This document shows, in pieces, positions 44,441 to 53,515 of a stretch of DNA of 64,000 nt (within the stretch, counting starts at the first letter, position 1; each line of letters starts with the position of its first letter). The notes under the pieces are model-generated. The model did not search any database. It worked only from the letters and a program-made list of their open reading frames with translations, and was not told the DNA's origin. Source of the stretch: Propionibacteriaceae bacterium. Lineage in GTDB: Bacteria > Actinomycetota > Actinomycetes > Propionibacteriales > Propionibacteriaceae. Location of the stretch: contig JAFKJK010000013.1 in the NCBI GenBank assembly GCA_017306015.1, positions 124,001 through 188,000 on the forward strand, written 5' to 3'. Position numbers and translations under genes: made by a program.

Positions 44441-47400
44441 ATGACCGGCCGTACCCCCGCCCTCCTGACCGCAGCCGCCCTCATCGCAGCTGCCCTCGTC
44501 GCCTGGACGCCCACCACCGCCCACGCCGACCCGGGCACCTCCGACGCCGTTGCCGAGCAGGCATCGCGAACCGTCCTCGTCACCCTCGACCAGGCACAGA
44601 CCGACCCGAGCCAGACGGCCGAGACCGCAGTGGCGAAGGTCGCGGATCAGTTGGCGGATGCGGGCGTGGAGAGCGTCACAGCCATCTCCCCGACGACCGT
44701 TGCTGTCACCCTCGATCAGAACGTGACCGCCGCAGAGCAGGGCCGGATCGCCGCCAAGGTCGAAGCGCTGCCGGGAGTGGGCGCGGCCGAACCCGAGCAG
44801 GTCTTCAAGGCCGCCACCGGGCTCGTCACCAGCGACACCTACTCGTCCAGTCAGTGGGCGATGGTGGGCACGTACGGCGTCAAGGGTGCCTACGCGTGGC
44901 CCTACAGCAATGGCGCGGGGGTCACGGTCGCGGTCATCGACACTGGCGTCGCCACACACCCCGACCTGGCCGGGCAGTTCGTCGCTGGCTACGACTTCAT
45001 CACGTCCTCCTCTTCCTCGAACGACGGGGATGGGTGGGATAGCGACCCGTCTGATGCTGGCGACTTCTGCATGCGTGGGCCGGTGGTGGCAAGCGAATCG
45101 ACGTGGCACGGCACCCACGTCTCCGGCATCGTCGGGGCCATCGCAAACAACGGTGTGGGCATCGCGGGTGTCGCGCCGGGCGTCAAGCTGGAAGCGGTGC
45201 GGGTCCTCGGCTGCGGCGGTGGGACGACCTCTGACATCATCGCGGGCATGCGCTGGGCTGGCGGGCTCACGGTGCCTGGCGTTGCCGACAACCCCAACCC
45301 GGCCAAGGTTCTGAACATGTCGCTGGGCGGCATCAATACGTGCTCCAGCGCCATGCAGCAGGCCATCGATGACCTCAACGCAAAGGGCGTGCTGGTTGTT
45401 GTCGCGGCGATGAATGACGGCGTGGCTCTCTCCGAAGGTGCACCCGCGAACTGCTCCGGGTCGAACCTCGTGAGGGTTGTGAACAGCACCAGCACCGGGA
45501 CAAGGTACGCGACCTCGAACTACGGCACCTCTGACATGCCAGCGACCATCAGCGCACCTGGAACCTCGATCCTCAGCACGCTCAACGCTGGCACCACCAC
45601 CCCCGGGCTTCCCTCGTACGGCAACATGACCGGCACCTCGATGTCCACGCCGTATGTCGCCGGTATCGCAGCTGAGGTGATGGCTGCCGACCCGGTGCTG
45701 ACCCCTGCCCAGGTGGTGGCGACGCTCCGAGCCAACGTGACCGCGATGACAGGCACCTGCTCCACCGATGCTTGTGGTCCGGGTATCGCCAACGCGCAGG
45801 CGGCGGTCAAGTCGGCCTCCCAGCAGTACGCGGCCTACCAGGCGTCCATCACCCCGTACGTCTCGGTCGTGCCGGTCACCTCCACGGTCGACGGCTCTAT
45901 GGCCACCCTGCGCGTGACGGTGGCGAACGGCGGCAGTCCGACCCTCACCAGCGTGTCCCTGTCCGACACCCTCGGCCTCACCTGGACGTGCAATGCGACC
46001 TCATTGGCGGCCCTCAACCAGACGACCTGCACGGCCACCGTCCAGCTGACCCAGGCGATGATCGACGCGGGCACGGTGTCGGACAAGCTGACGGTGGTGG
46101 GTACGACCGCGGACTCCAAGACGGCCGCGGCCAGCACGACGGTCACCGCGACCCTCACCCAGACCGCCGCCCTCGACCTGACGGCCACCGGGACCAGTGC
46201 GTCCAAGGTCGGCGACGCCATCATCTACAGCCTGACCGCCACCAACTCCGGATCGGTGAGCATCAGCGGGCTCTCGGTGACGAACGCGACGTGCGATTCG
46301 TCCAACCTTGCCGCAGGGGCCTCCACCAGCTGCGCGGCGAGCCACACCGTCACCCAGGCGGACGTGGATGTGGGGTCGGTCGTCCAGCAGTTCAGCGCCA
46401 CCGGCTCCACCTCGGCAGGCTCCGTCACCAAGGACGCCACGGTGACCACGACGCTCGCCCGGACGGCCTCGCTGGACCTGACGGCTTCCGGGTCGTCGGT
46501 GTCCAAGGTCGGCGACGTGATCGCGTACAGCCTCACTGCGAAGAACACCGGCAACACCACGGTCTCGGGTCTGTCGGTGACCAACGCCACCTGTGCCGCC
46601 TCCACGCTCGCACCAGCGGCCTCCACGACGTGCATCGGAACCTCGCACCCGGTCACGCAGGCCGATGTGGACGCCGGGGGAGTGGTCCAGGGCTTCACCG
46701 CGACCGGCACCGCTCCGACCGGGACGCTCACCCAGAGTGCATCGGTCAACACCCCGATCACCAGGTCCTCCGGGCTCACCATCGCCGGATCGGCTAGCGG
46801 CTCGGTCGGCAAGGTCGGGGATGTGGCCTCGTTCACCGTGAGTGCCCAGAACACCGGCAACGTCACGCTGTCCAGCCTCGGAGCCAGCGGATCTCGGAGC
46901 GGCCAGATGACCTGCGGGAAGGCCACGCTCGCACCTGGAGCTTCCACCAGCTGCGTCGGAACCGTGGTCGCTCACCAGGCCGACTTCCCCGCCGGTCTGG
47001 TGAGCGACCAGGAGACGGTGACCGCCCACGATCCGTCCGGTGCGACAGTCAGCAGGACCATCACCGCCGCCACCGGCAAGCTGACCCAGGCGCCGTACCT
47101 GGTCGTCAGCGGATCGTTCGCTACCGGCCAGACCGTCACCGCGACAGTCGGCGGGGCAGGCAAGGCGTGGGGCTACAAGTGGCTGTTGGACGGACGGGAG
47201 CAGAAGCACAACACGAGCAAGAAGCCGAGCTACCTACTCACCGGCGCCGTCGACTACGGGCACCGCATCAGTGTCCAGGTCCTCGTCAAGCTGACCGGCG
47301 GCGGAACCGTCACCCTGACCTCTGACCCGGTGAAGGTGGCGCCCGGCCCCATCACCCTCGCCAAGCCGAAGATCGCCGGAGCCGCAAAGGTCGGCTCGAC

Positions 47401-47605
47401 CCTGAATGCGTCCACCACGGCCGCCCCCAAGACTTCGTCGGTCACCTGGCGCTGGTACCGGGACGGCAAGGCGAAGGGCGCGACCTACGCCAAGTACAAG
47501 CTCACCAAGTCCGACAAGGGCCGTGACGTGACGGTGAAGGCGACCGCGAAGTTCATCGGCTACACGACCGTGACCGCGGCCAGCGAGGAGGTGTCTATCG
47601 GCTGA
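44441..47605 (+). CDS. Secreted subtilisin-like (S8) protease with repeat domains
   Basis: 1054 residues. A signal peptide ends at THAHADPG-like TAHADPG near 30. The pro-region runs to about 130. The catalytic domain (about 140-460) has Asp167 in VIDTGV, His223 in HGTHVSG and Ser400 in GTSMSTPYVAG; the oxyanion Asn is in VVVAAMNDG. Four DUF7507-like repeats (NLAAGASTSC, VTQADVDVG and variants) follow from about 485 to 880, and the end (PYLVVSG to EEVSIG) is homologous to the end of the preceding giant protein. AAAGGAAC precedes ATG 44441. It may process that neighbour. There is no cell-wall anchor motif. Confidence 0.9.
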   Translation: MTGRTPALLTAAALIAAALVAWTPTTAHADPGTSDAVAEQASRTVLVTLDQAQTDPSQTAETAVAKVADQLADAGVESVTAISPTTVAVTLDQNVTAAEQGRIAAKVEALPGVGAAEPEQVFKAATGLVTSDTYSSSQWAMVGTYGVKGAYAWPYSNGAGVTVAVIDTGVATHPDLAGQFVAGYDFITSSSSSNDGDGWDSDPSDAGDFCMRGPVVASESTWHGTHVSGIVGAIANNGVGIAGVAPGVKLEAVRVLGCGGGTTSDIIAGMRWAGGLTVPGVADNPNPAKVLNMSLGGINTCSSAMQQAIDDLNAKGVLVVVAAMNDGVALSEGAPANCSGSNLVRVVNSTSTGTRYATSNYGTSDMPATISAPGTSILSTLNAGTTTPGLPSYGNMTGTSMSTPYVAGIAAEVMAADPVLTPAQVVATLRANVTAMTGTCSTDACGPGIANAQAAVKSASQQYAAYQASITPYVSVVPVTSTVDGSMATLRVTVANGGSPTLTSVSLSDTLGLTWTCNATSLAALNQTTCTATVQLTQAMIDAGTVSDKLTVVGTTADSKTAAASTTVTATLTQTAALDLTATGTSASKVGDAIIYSLTATNSGSVSISGLSVTNATCDSSNLAAGASTSCAASHTVTQADVDVGSVVQQFSATGSTSAGSVTKDATVTTTLARTASLDLTASGSSVSKVGDVIAYSLTAKNTGNTTVSGLSVTNATCAASTLAPAASTTCIGTSHPVTQADVDAGGVVQGFTATGTAPTGTLTQSASVNTPITRSSGLTIAGSASGSVGKVGDVASFTVSAQNTGNVTLSSLGASGSRSGQMTCGKATLAPGASTSCVGTVVAHQADFPAGLVSDQETVTAHDPSGATVSRTITAATGKLTQAPYLVVSGSFATGQTVTATVGGAGKAWGYKWLLDGREQKHNTSKKPSYLLTGAVDYGHRISVQVLVKLTGGGTVTLTSDPVKVAPGPITLAKPKIAGAAKVGSTLNASTTAAPKTSSVTWRWYRDGKAKGATYAKYKLTKSDKGRDVTVKATAKFIGYTTVTAASEEVSIG

Positions 47606-47623
47606 CACCTCACCTCAAAGACG

Positions 47624-47664
47624 GGAGGCCTCGACATCAGGGTTGGGTGTCGGGGCCTCCTTCA
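47624..47664. terminator. Terminator after the secreted-protein operon
   Basis: GGAGGCCTCGACATC and GGTGTCGGGGCCTCC form a 15-bp stem with two mismatches and a 7-base loop, 18 bases after the protease stop, followed by TTCACGTCTT. Confidence 0.75.
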
Positions 47665-47772
47665 CGTCTTGGGGACCATCTCTCCGTCCAGCGTCGATGC
47701 GGCCCCGGATGGCGGTTCATGACGTTCATCGTGCCACCGGGACTACCCCCAGGACGCCGGAACGGAGAGAGG

Positions 47773-48393
47773 TCAGCCCGCCTCGCGCTGGCGGCTCCGG
47801 TCGAGCAGCTTCTTCACCGCAGCCATCGACTCGCCCTCCCTGAGACGCTTGTAGACAGTCCAGCCCCCAACGCTCACGGCGAGGTCGTCCGGCTGGAACC
47901 CCGCATCCCGGAGTTTCGCCGCCTCTTTGGCTTGGCCGCGCCGGAGATAGACACACCAGGCATCCCTGTCCACATCGGTGAAGCCGAAGTAGGTCCAGGC
48001 GAAGTCCTCCATCGTGACGCTTACGTCATCGGCCGGGTTACCCAGGCCAACCGACCGGTCCGGAGACCTCACCGTGCGGGTGCCCGAATCCTTCGGTCCC
48101 GCGCTCGCAGGCCGCCCCCTGACCGGGCGATCGCGCCGGGAAGCGCTTTGGTCCTTGGACTGCCAGGGGGAGGGCGTGTGGACGGCGGGCGGCTGGTAGT
48201 CGATGTCCAGGTGCTCGCACACCTTGCGCTTCACCGGCTCCTCGATGCACTTGCGGGACGGGGAGGTGACGAACTCGCCAACCGCGTTGAGAGCGTCCAT
48301 CACGTCCGGCACGCTCACGCCGATACTGGCAGCGACCTCCCGTGCGGTGTACTGCTTCCGCGGCTGCTGCGGCAACTTGTACTTCCAGGTCAT
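47773..48393 (-). CDS. Protein with an IF-2 N-terminal-like domain
   Basis: 206 residues from ATG 48393. Residues 18-65 (YTAREVAASIGVSVPDVMDALNAVGEFV then EEPVKRKVCEHL) resemble the small helical domain found at the N-terminus of translation factor IF-2. A basic Pro/Arg linker follows, and the end contains MEDFAWTYFGFTDVDRDAW and GGWTVYKRLREGESMAAVKKLL. No GTPase domain is attached. The function is unknown; the domain probably binds nucleic acid. It ends downstream of the protease terminator, convergent with it. Confidence 0.65.
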   Translation of the reverse strand: MTWKYKLPQQPRKQYTAREVAASIGVSVPDVMDALNAVGEFVTSPSRKCIEEPVKRKVCEHLDIDYQPPAVHTPSPWQSKDQSASRRDRPVRGRPASAGPKDSGTRTVRSPDRSVGLGNPADDVSVTMEDFAWTYFGFTDVDRDAWCVYLRRGQAKEAAKLRDAGFQPDDLAVSVGGWTVYKRLREGESMAAVKKLLDRSRQREAG

Positions 48394-48573
48394 GAGTACC
48401 CCCTGATTGCCGAGGTGGTCCAGAACACGACTTACACAGAAACGGTAACCCGCGCCTCTGACGTTCCTGTGATGCGCACGGCGCGTCTTCTCGAACTTCA
48501 GTTCGATTCCGGGTGACACTGGAAGGTAAGTGACTGGCAGGGGCTGGTCGCTGACGATTCGGGGGGATCGCCA

Positions 48574-49056
48574 ATGGACGCAGACGAGCAGTACATACTC
48601 GACCAGCTGATGGATGGCTACAGGCCGACTCGACGGCCGCCACGCCGAGACAACCGGTTCGGCAACCGCCCCCGCCCTGTTGCGGCTCCGGCCCTGGCAG
48701 TGAAGGAGTTGCTGGACGACATCGAGTCGGTCTTCTTCCGGGAGGGGGCCACCTTGGAGCATGTCGAGGCGGTCGCTGAGCCGTGGCGGGACACCGGGCT
48801 GTCAGCACCGGAGATCCGCGCATGGCTCGACGCCGGGGTCTACACCGATGAGCCGGACCTCGCTGTTGCGCTCGCCACGGTGGGGTTCGATCCTCGCCAG
48901 GCAGCCAAGGTCAAGGTGCGCTACACCTCCGGCGGGGAGTCCATGAACGTGATCAGCTGGGTGCGCGGTTCGACCGACAAGGCGGCACGGGCAGCGGACC
49001 TGATGAACCGGGTCGTCGCCGCACGCCAGAAGGCCGCCGAGAACAGGGCGAGCTAG
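48574..49056 (+). CDS. Hypothetical protein interrupted downstream by an IS element
   Basis: 160 residues from ATG 48574, preceded by GGGGGGATCGCC. A basic start is followed by helical segments (LAVKELLDDIESVF, APEIRAWLDAGV, AADLMNRVVAARQKAAEN). Its TAG stop at 49054-49056 is part of the CTAG target duplicated by the insertion sequence. Without the IS, the G of TAG would also be the first base of the GTG start of the next gene, a TAGTG overlap. Confidence 0.65.
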   Translation: MDADEQYILDQLMDGYRPTRRPPRRDNRFGNRPRPVAAPALAVKELLDDIESVFFREGATLEHVEAVAEPWRDTGLSAPEIRAWLDAGVYTDEPDLAVALATVGFDPRQAAKVKVRYTSGGESMNVISWVRGSTDKAARAADLMNRVVAARQKAAENRAS

Positions 49057-50000
49057 GGCGTGTCTCCTATATGGGTCGGGTGTCGCGCGCGACGATCTGG
49101 GTGTGTCTCGTGATGCTGTCCTGACCGATGCCCAGTGGGATCGGATCGTGGGGTTGTTGCCGTCGTCGGCCGGCCGTCGGGGTCGGCCGTTTCGGGATGA
49201 TCGCCGGGTTGTGGAGGGTGTGATCTGGCGGTATCGGGTGGGGGCGCCGTGGCGGGACGTGCCGGCCGAGTTCGGGCCGTGGCAAACCCTGTGGAAGCGG
49301 CACCGCCGCTACTGCGGCGACGGGACCTGGGACAAGGTGTTGGGAGTGCTGCTCACCGAGGCTGATGCCGCTGGCCGGATCGACTGGGCGGTAAGTGTGG
49401 ACTCCACGATCAACCGTGCCCACCAGCACGCGACGAACCTGGCCCATGACACAGGGGGGCCCGTCGAACTACAAGAATCTGCTGGTCGAGCCGTCTGACC
49501 ATGCCATCGGCCGTTCACGAGGGGGTTTGTCGACCAAGATCCACCACCTTGTCGACGGCAACGGGCTGCCGCTGGTGGTGCTGATCAGCCCCGGGCAGGC
49601 CGGCGACTCACCCATGTTCGAGGTCCTGATGGAACACCTGCGGGTCGCCCGCCGCGGGCCGGGTCGACCCAGGTCCCGTCCGGATCGGATGCGTGCCGAC
49701 AAGGCGTACTCCTCCCGGGCGATCCGGGCCCATCTGCGGCGGCGCGGGATCGTGGCGGTCATCCCCGAACCCGACGACCAGAAGCGCCACCGCAAACGCC
49801 GCGGCCCCCGCGGCGGCCGCCCGGTCAGCTACGACACCGACGACTACAAGAACCGCAACGTGATCGAACGCGGCTTCAACCAAGCCAAACAATGGCGCGG
49901 CCTCGCCACCCGCTACGACAAACTCGCCCTCACCTACCGCGGCGGAGCCGTCCTCAGGGCCATCACCCTATGGCTCCAGGCATTAGGAGACACGCCCTAG
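49053..50000 (+). mobile_element. IS5-family insertion sequence (IS427-like) with CTAG target duplication
   Basis: The ends carry GGCGTGTCTCCTA (49057) and TAGGAGACACGCC (ending 49996), perfect 13-bp inverted repeats, flanked by CTAG at 49053-49056 and 49997-50000. Total length between the duplications is 940 bp. It encodes one transposase split over two frames. The CTAG target and the size fit the IS427 group of IS5. Confidence 0.92.
49103..50000 (+). CDS. IS5-family transposase, two frames joined by frameshifting
   Basis: The first frame (49103-49498) encodes the DNA-binding part (LTDAQWDRIVGLLP, APWRDVPAEFGPW) and the first catalytic Asp (SVDSTINRAHQHA). The second frame supplies RADKAYSS and VIERGFNQAKQWRG, the second Asp and the Glu of the DDE triad. 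They join at ACAGGGGGGCCC (49451-49462), where a slip in the G6 run gives DTGG-PSNYKNLL. Split transposase genes with slippery runs are usual in this group. The stop TAG at 49998-50000 is supplied by the right CTAG duplication. Start GTG 49103. Confidence 0.88.
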
Positions 50001-50673
50001 TGGACTCCGGAGATCGGGTTCTGAAGGCCGTCGAGGACTACCGGGCGCTCGACGGGCATCCCGTGCTCCTCCAAGGGACCAGGATCGTCCACGCGTTCCC
50101 CGGCTGGCTCGACGCAGACACACCCAAAGCGGAGTTCCGCACCTCGGCCGCCGCTGGAGTCGCCTGGTGCAACACTCGGGTCAAGGTGATTCTCGCCGAG
50201 CCGTTCGACGCTGATGCGAAAGACGCCTGCCCGACCTGCGCCCAGTACATCCGCGCGGGCGTAAGGGAACCCGAGCAGCCACTGCCACCAGGATCGCCAT
50301 ACAAACCGAAGGAGAAGGTGTTCGTGGGTCACGAGCGCTATGACGAAACGGTGACGCTGGACCGCAACGGGTTCATGGTCAACAAACACTTCACCCGGAC
50401 GCTGCCCGCGAAGCCAGGCCTCGCCCACGCGGTCTCGGTTTGGACGACTACCCGGAGGTCACCCGATTCCTCGATCCGGAAAGACCGGCGCGGACCTGGT
50501 GTGGCATCCACTGTCTCGTGATCACCGAGTTCGGCTTCTGGAGCGAAGACACCGATGCCTGCCCCGATTGCGCAAAAGCCTTCGAGGCGAACCGGCCGAT
50601 GCCCATGAAGGTGCCACGGGTCGACCAGTGGGCAATGGACAACACCTTGAAGGAACGCCGGACCCAGCGCTGA
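50000..50673 (+). pseudogene. Two-module Cys-rich protein, frameshifted near 50435
   Basis: The first part reads from GTG 50000 in one frame, the rest (from LDDYPEVTRFL) in another; the change lies between 50425 and 50442. Each part has one copy of a related module: WCNTRVKVILAEPFDADAKD-ACPTCA and WCGIHCLVITEFGFWSEDTD-ACPDCA, suggesting a small zinc-binding fold duplicated in tandem. The IS element sits directly before it and its right CTAG provides the G of the start codon. No known family. Confidence 0.6.
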
Positions 50674-50797
50674 GGCGCAGATAGGCTCCGCTCGGCGTTC
50701 GACCAGGCAGATCTCGTCGGGCTGACTCTGTTCGCCGAGACGCACCCGGGGCGGATGGGCGTGTCAGAGCGGGAGGTCATGCTCGTGACTCGGACGC

Positions 50798-50805
50798 GAT
50801 AGCGT
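50798..50805 (+). promoter_or_regulatory. GATAGCGT promoter element of the restriction-modification operon
   Basis: Identical octamer to those at 30994, 33617 and 54713. It lies 26 bases before ATG 50832, which also has GAAGGAAG as ribosome binding site. Confidence 0.45.
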
Positions 50806-50831
50806 CATGCCGACCGGTGGGAAGGAAGTCG

Positions 50832-51950
50832 ATGGCGAACGCGAACCTGAACGCAGCGAGGTGGACGCCGCAGGACGAGTTCTACACCCAGTGGGCGGAC
50901 ATCGAGCGCGAGATGAACGCCTACACCGAGTACGACCCTGACGTGTTCCGGGACAAGGTGGTTCTGCTGCCGTGCGACGACCCGGAATGGTCCAACTTCG
51001 CCAAGTTCTTCGCCCTGCACTTCATGGACTACGGGCTCCGGAAGCTCATCTCCACGTCGTTCGCGCCGGACAGTAACCCGGCGCATCTCGCCTACCAGCC
51101 CTCCCTGTTCGAGTCGTCCAGTCCGGCGTTCGACGCGACGAAGACCCAGGCCAACGGGAAGAAGTTCGTCCTCGACAACCAAGACCTCAACCGCGACGGC
51201 GCGATCAACATCGACGACCTCCAGTGGGAATACCTCGATGGGGACGGCGACTTCCGTAGCGCAGAAGTGACGGCCCTACGAGACGAGGCCGACATCGTCG
51301 TCACCAACCCACCGTTCTCGCTGTTCAAGGAGTTCATCGCGTGGCTGATGGACGGGCACAAGCAGTTCTCGGTGATCGGCACCAACAACGCCGTCACCTA
51401 TCGGGAGGTGTTCCCGCTCGTCCGTGGCGGGCTGCTTTGGAAAGGTGCTACGGGCAACAGCACAGACATGGTCTTCGGGGTGCCCAAGGGCGCCGACATC
51501 AAGGAAGCAGACCGGGCCAAGGCGGAACGGCTCGGCTACCCGTCGACCGACTCGCTCGACTTCACACGGCTGGGAAACTCGTGCTGGTTCACCAACCTGG
51601 ACCATGGGCGCCGTCACGAGCCGCTGCAACTGATGACCGCCGCTGACAACCTGAAGTACAGCCGCCACAAGGAGGTGCGCGGTGTCGGCTACCACCGGTA
51701 CGACAACTTCGACGCCATCGACGTTGGCTTCGTTGATGCGGTACCCAGCGACTACCAAGGCCTCATGGGCGTGCCCGTCTCGTTCCTGGACAGGCTCAAC
51801 CCCAACCAGTTTGAGGTTGTCGGGATGAGCGCATACGGACAGGTTCCCCGTGAGTTCAAGATCTCGTACAAGGAAGGCCACCACCGGCCCTACGTCAACG
51901 ATGTGGCCGTCTACCAGCGACTGTTCATCCGGAGAAAGGCCGACCAGTGA
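50832..51950 (+). CDS. EcoRI-type adenine DNA methyltransferase
   Basis: 372 residues. The methyltransferase catalytic motif is [10 protein letters not shown] near residue 159. The N-terminal [18 protein letters not shown], the [22 protein letters not shown] block and the [16 protein letters not shown] segment match the EcoRI-methylase-like family common in mobile elements. It transfers a methyl group from S-adenosylmethionine to adenine. The stop overlaps the next start by four bases (GTGA), so it is coupled to the DUF262-HNH gene and would protect host DNA from it. The recognition sequence is not deducible. Confidence 0.88.
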   Translation: MANANLNAARWTPQDEFYTQWADIEREMNAYTEYDPDVFRDKVVLLPCDDPEWSNFAKFFALHFMDYGLRKLISTSFAPDSNPAHLAYQPSLFESSSPAFDATKTQANGKKFVLDNQDLNRDGAINIDDLQWEYLDGDGDFRSAEVTALRDEADIVVTNPPFSLFKEFIAWLMDGHKQFSVIGTNNAVTYREVFPLVRGGLLWKGATGNSTDMVFGVPKGADIKEADRAKAERLGYPSTDSLDFTRLGNSCWFTNLDHGRRHEPLQLMTAADNLKYSRHKEVRGVGYHRYDNFDAIDVGFVDAVPSDYQGLMGVPVSFLDRLNPNQFEVVGMSAYGQVPREFKISYKEGHHRPYVNDVAVYQRLFIRRKADQ

Positions 51951-53113
51951 AGACGGACCTGAAGCACTACACCGTGGCCGAGGTAGTCGACGGCTTCGTC
52001 TACAACGAACTGGAGGCCAAGGGTCTCTACGGACTCTCCGGCCAGCTGGTTATCCAGCCTGAGTACCAACGCAACTACATCTACGGCGACGGCAAGCGGG
52101 ATCGGGCGGTGATCGACTCTCTCCTGAAGGGCTATCCGCTCGGCCTCATCTACTTCAACGACAACGGCACCAACCTCGAAGTGCTGGACGGGCAGCAACG
52201 GATCACCAGCATCGGGCGCTTCGTCACCGGCAAGTTCGCGGTCCTGCGGGCCGGTCGTGAGCAGACGTTCTCCTCGCTTCCGTTGGAGGCCCGGGACCTG
52301 ATCATGAACAGCGAACTGCTCATCTACGTGTGCTCCGGCACCGAGTCTGAGATCCGGGAATGGTTCCAGACCGTCAACATCGCAGGCGTCCCCCTGAACA
52401 AGCAGGAACTCCTCAACGCGATCTACTCGGGGCCGTTCATCACCGCAGCGAAAGCCGAATACTCGAACTCCGGCAACCCGCTCCAGCAGAAGTGGGCCTG
52501 GTTCGTGAAGGGTGACCCGAAGCGGCAGGGCGTCCTCGAAGTGGCGCTCGGATGGGTGGCGGCGTCCAAGGACCAGGAGATCCACTCGTACCTTGCGCAG
52601 CACCGGCAGGACACGGGCATCGCAGGGTTGCAGACGTACTTCACCTCGGTAATCGACTGGGTGACCGCCGTGTTCGCTAGGACGCCCGACCCGCAGATGC
52701 GTGGCCTCGAATGGAACCGGCTGTACGAGACCTTCCACAGCAAGGCCTACAACCCGGCGACGGTCGACAAGAGAGTGGACGAACTCCGCGGCGACCCGTC
52801 CGTGCACGCTCCGAAGGGCATCTACGAATACATCCTCGGCGGGGAGACCGAACCGAGCCTGCTGGACATCCGGATCTTCGATGACAACGTCAAGCGGGTC
52901 GCCTACGAACGCCAGACCCAGGACGCGAAGGCCCAGGGCGTGTCGAACTGCCCGCTGTGCGCCCAGGGAACCAACGCGAACCAGAACCGCGTCTACAAGC
53001 TGTCCGAGATGGATGCGGACCATGTGACGGCCTGGTCGAAGGGAGGGGCGACCACGCTGGCCAACTGCGAAATGCTCTGCGTGATGCACAACCGGTCGAA
53101 GGGCAACCGTTAG
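51947..53113 (+). CDS. DUF262-HNH endonuclease
   Basis: 388 residues from GTG 51947. The N-terminal DUF262 domain (ParB/Srx-like fold) has [30 protein letters not shown] near 35-60 and the signature [10 protein letters not shown] at about 79-88. The C-terminal 60 residues are an HNH nuclease: CPLCAQ, then [30 protein letters not shown]262 with a nuclease domain is known from GmrSD and BREX-associated BrxU type IV enzymes; here it is coupled to a methylase, implying a conventional restriction partner. Spacing and overlap make the pair an operon. Confidence 0.87.
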   Translation: MKTDLKHYTVAEVVDGFVYNELEAKGLYGLSGQLVIQPEYQRNYIYGDGKRDRAVIDSLLKGYPLGLIYFNDNGTNLEVLDGQQRITSIGRFVTGKFAVLRAGREQTFSSLPLEARDLIMNSELLIYVCSGTESEIREWFQTVNIAGVPLNKQELLNAIYSGPFITAAKAEYSNSGNPLQQKWAWFVKGDPKRQGVLEVALGWVAASKDQEIHSYLAQHRQDTGIAGLQTYFTSVIDWVTAVFARTPDPQMRGLEWNRLYETFHSKAYNPATVDKRVDELRGDPSVHAPKGIYEYILGGETEPSLLDIRIFDDNVKRVAYERQTQDAKAQGVSNCPLCAQGTNANQNRVYKLSEMDADHVTAWSKGGATTLANCEMLCVMHNRSKGNR

Positions 53114-53179
53114 CCCCAGCCATCGGATTCATGCCTCCGGCGGAGTAAATCAGCACGGGGTTGGTGCACGCCCGAACCG

Positions 53180-53305
53180 ATGCCCCGGACCGGCGGGTGG
53201 ACCGAGACGGTCGGAGCGCACCTCATCGACGCCCAGCAGTGCATCGAGCGAATCATGTCCGAGCGGGCGACGGTCCTGGGGCTGTTGTCTACGCATGTTG
53301 ATTGA
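53180..53305 (+). CDS. Possible very small gene
   Basis: A 41-residue frame (ATG 53180 to TGA) starting MPRTGGWTETVGAHLID and containing AQQCIERIMSERATVLGLL, a plausible helix. No good ribosome binding site. Otherwise the 213-base gap before the next gene shows nothing. Confidence 0.25.
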   Translation: MPRTGGWTETVGAHLIDAQQCIERIMSERATVLGLLSTHVD

Positions 53306-53326
53306 TGAGACCGAAAGGACTGGAAC

Positions 53327-53506
53327 ATGCTGAACCCCAGCTACCCCTACAACCCCGCACCGAGAAGGCTGCCTCCCTACGAGAAGCTACTAGCCGACCC
53401 GGGCAACGCGGTCCTTGGCGACCCTGACCACGCACCGATCGGTCCCGAAGAAGAGGACTTCGCAGAGGACGAGGACTCCGAGATGGCGCCCGATCCTCTG
53501 GCCTAG
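53327..53506 (+). CDS. Small Pro-rich acidic protein
   Basis: 59 residues from ATG 53327, with GAAAGGACTGG before it. It begins MLNPSYPYNPAPRRLPPYE and ends in a very acidic tail (EEEDFAEDEDSE). Its stop TAG is the start of TAGGCT, which forms the -10 box of the next gene. Unknown function; an antirestriction or accessory role would be speculation. Confidence 0.55.
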   Translation: MLNPSYPYNPAPRRLPPYEKLLADPGNAVLGDPDHAPIGPEEEDFAEDEDSEMAPDPLA

Positions 53507-53509
53507 GCT
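53504..53509 (+). promoter_or_regulatory. -10 hexamer of a leaderless promoter for the second methyltransferase
   Basis: TAGGCT stands six bases before GTG 53516. The string TAGGCTGCCGGT also precedes the RDD gene at 61367-61378, where it ends one base before the ATG. Confidence 0.45.
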
Positions 53510-53515
53510 GCCGGT

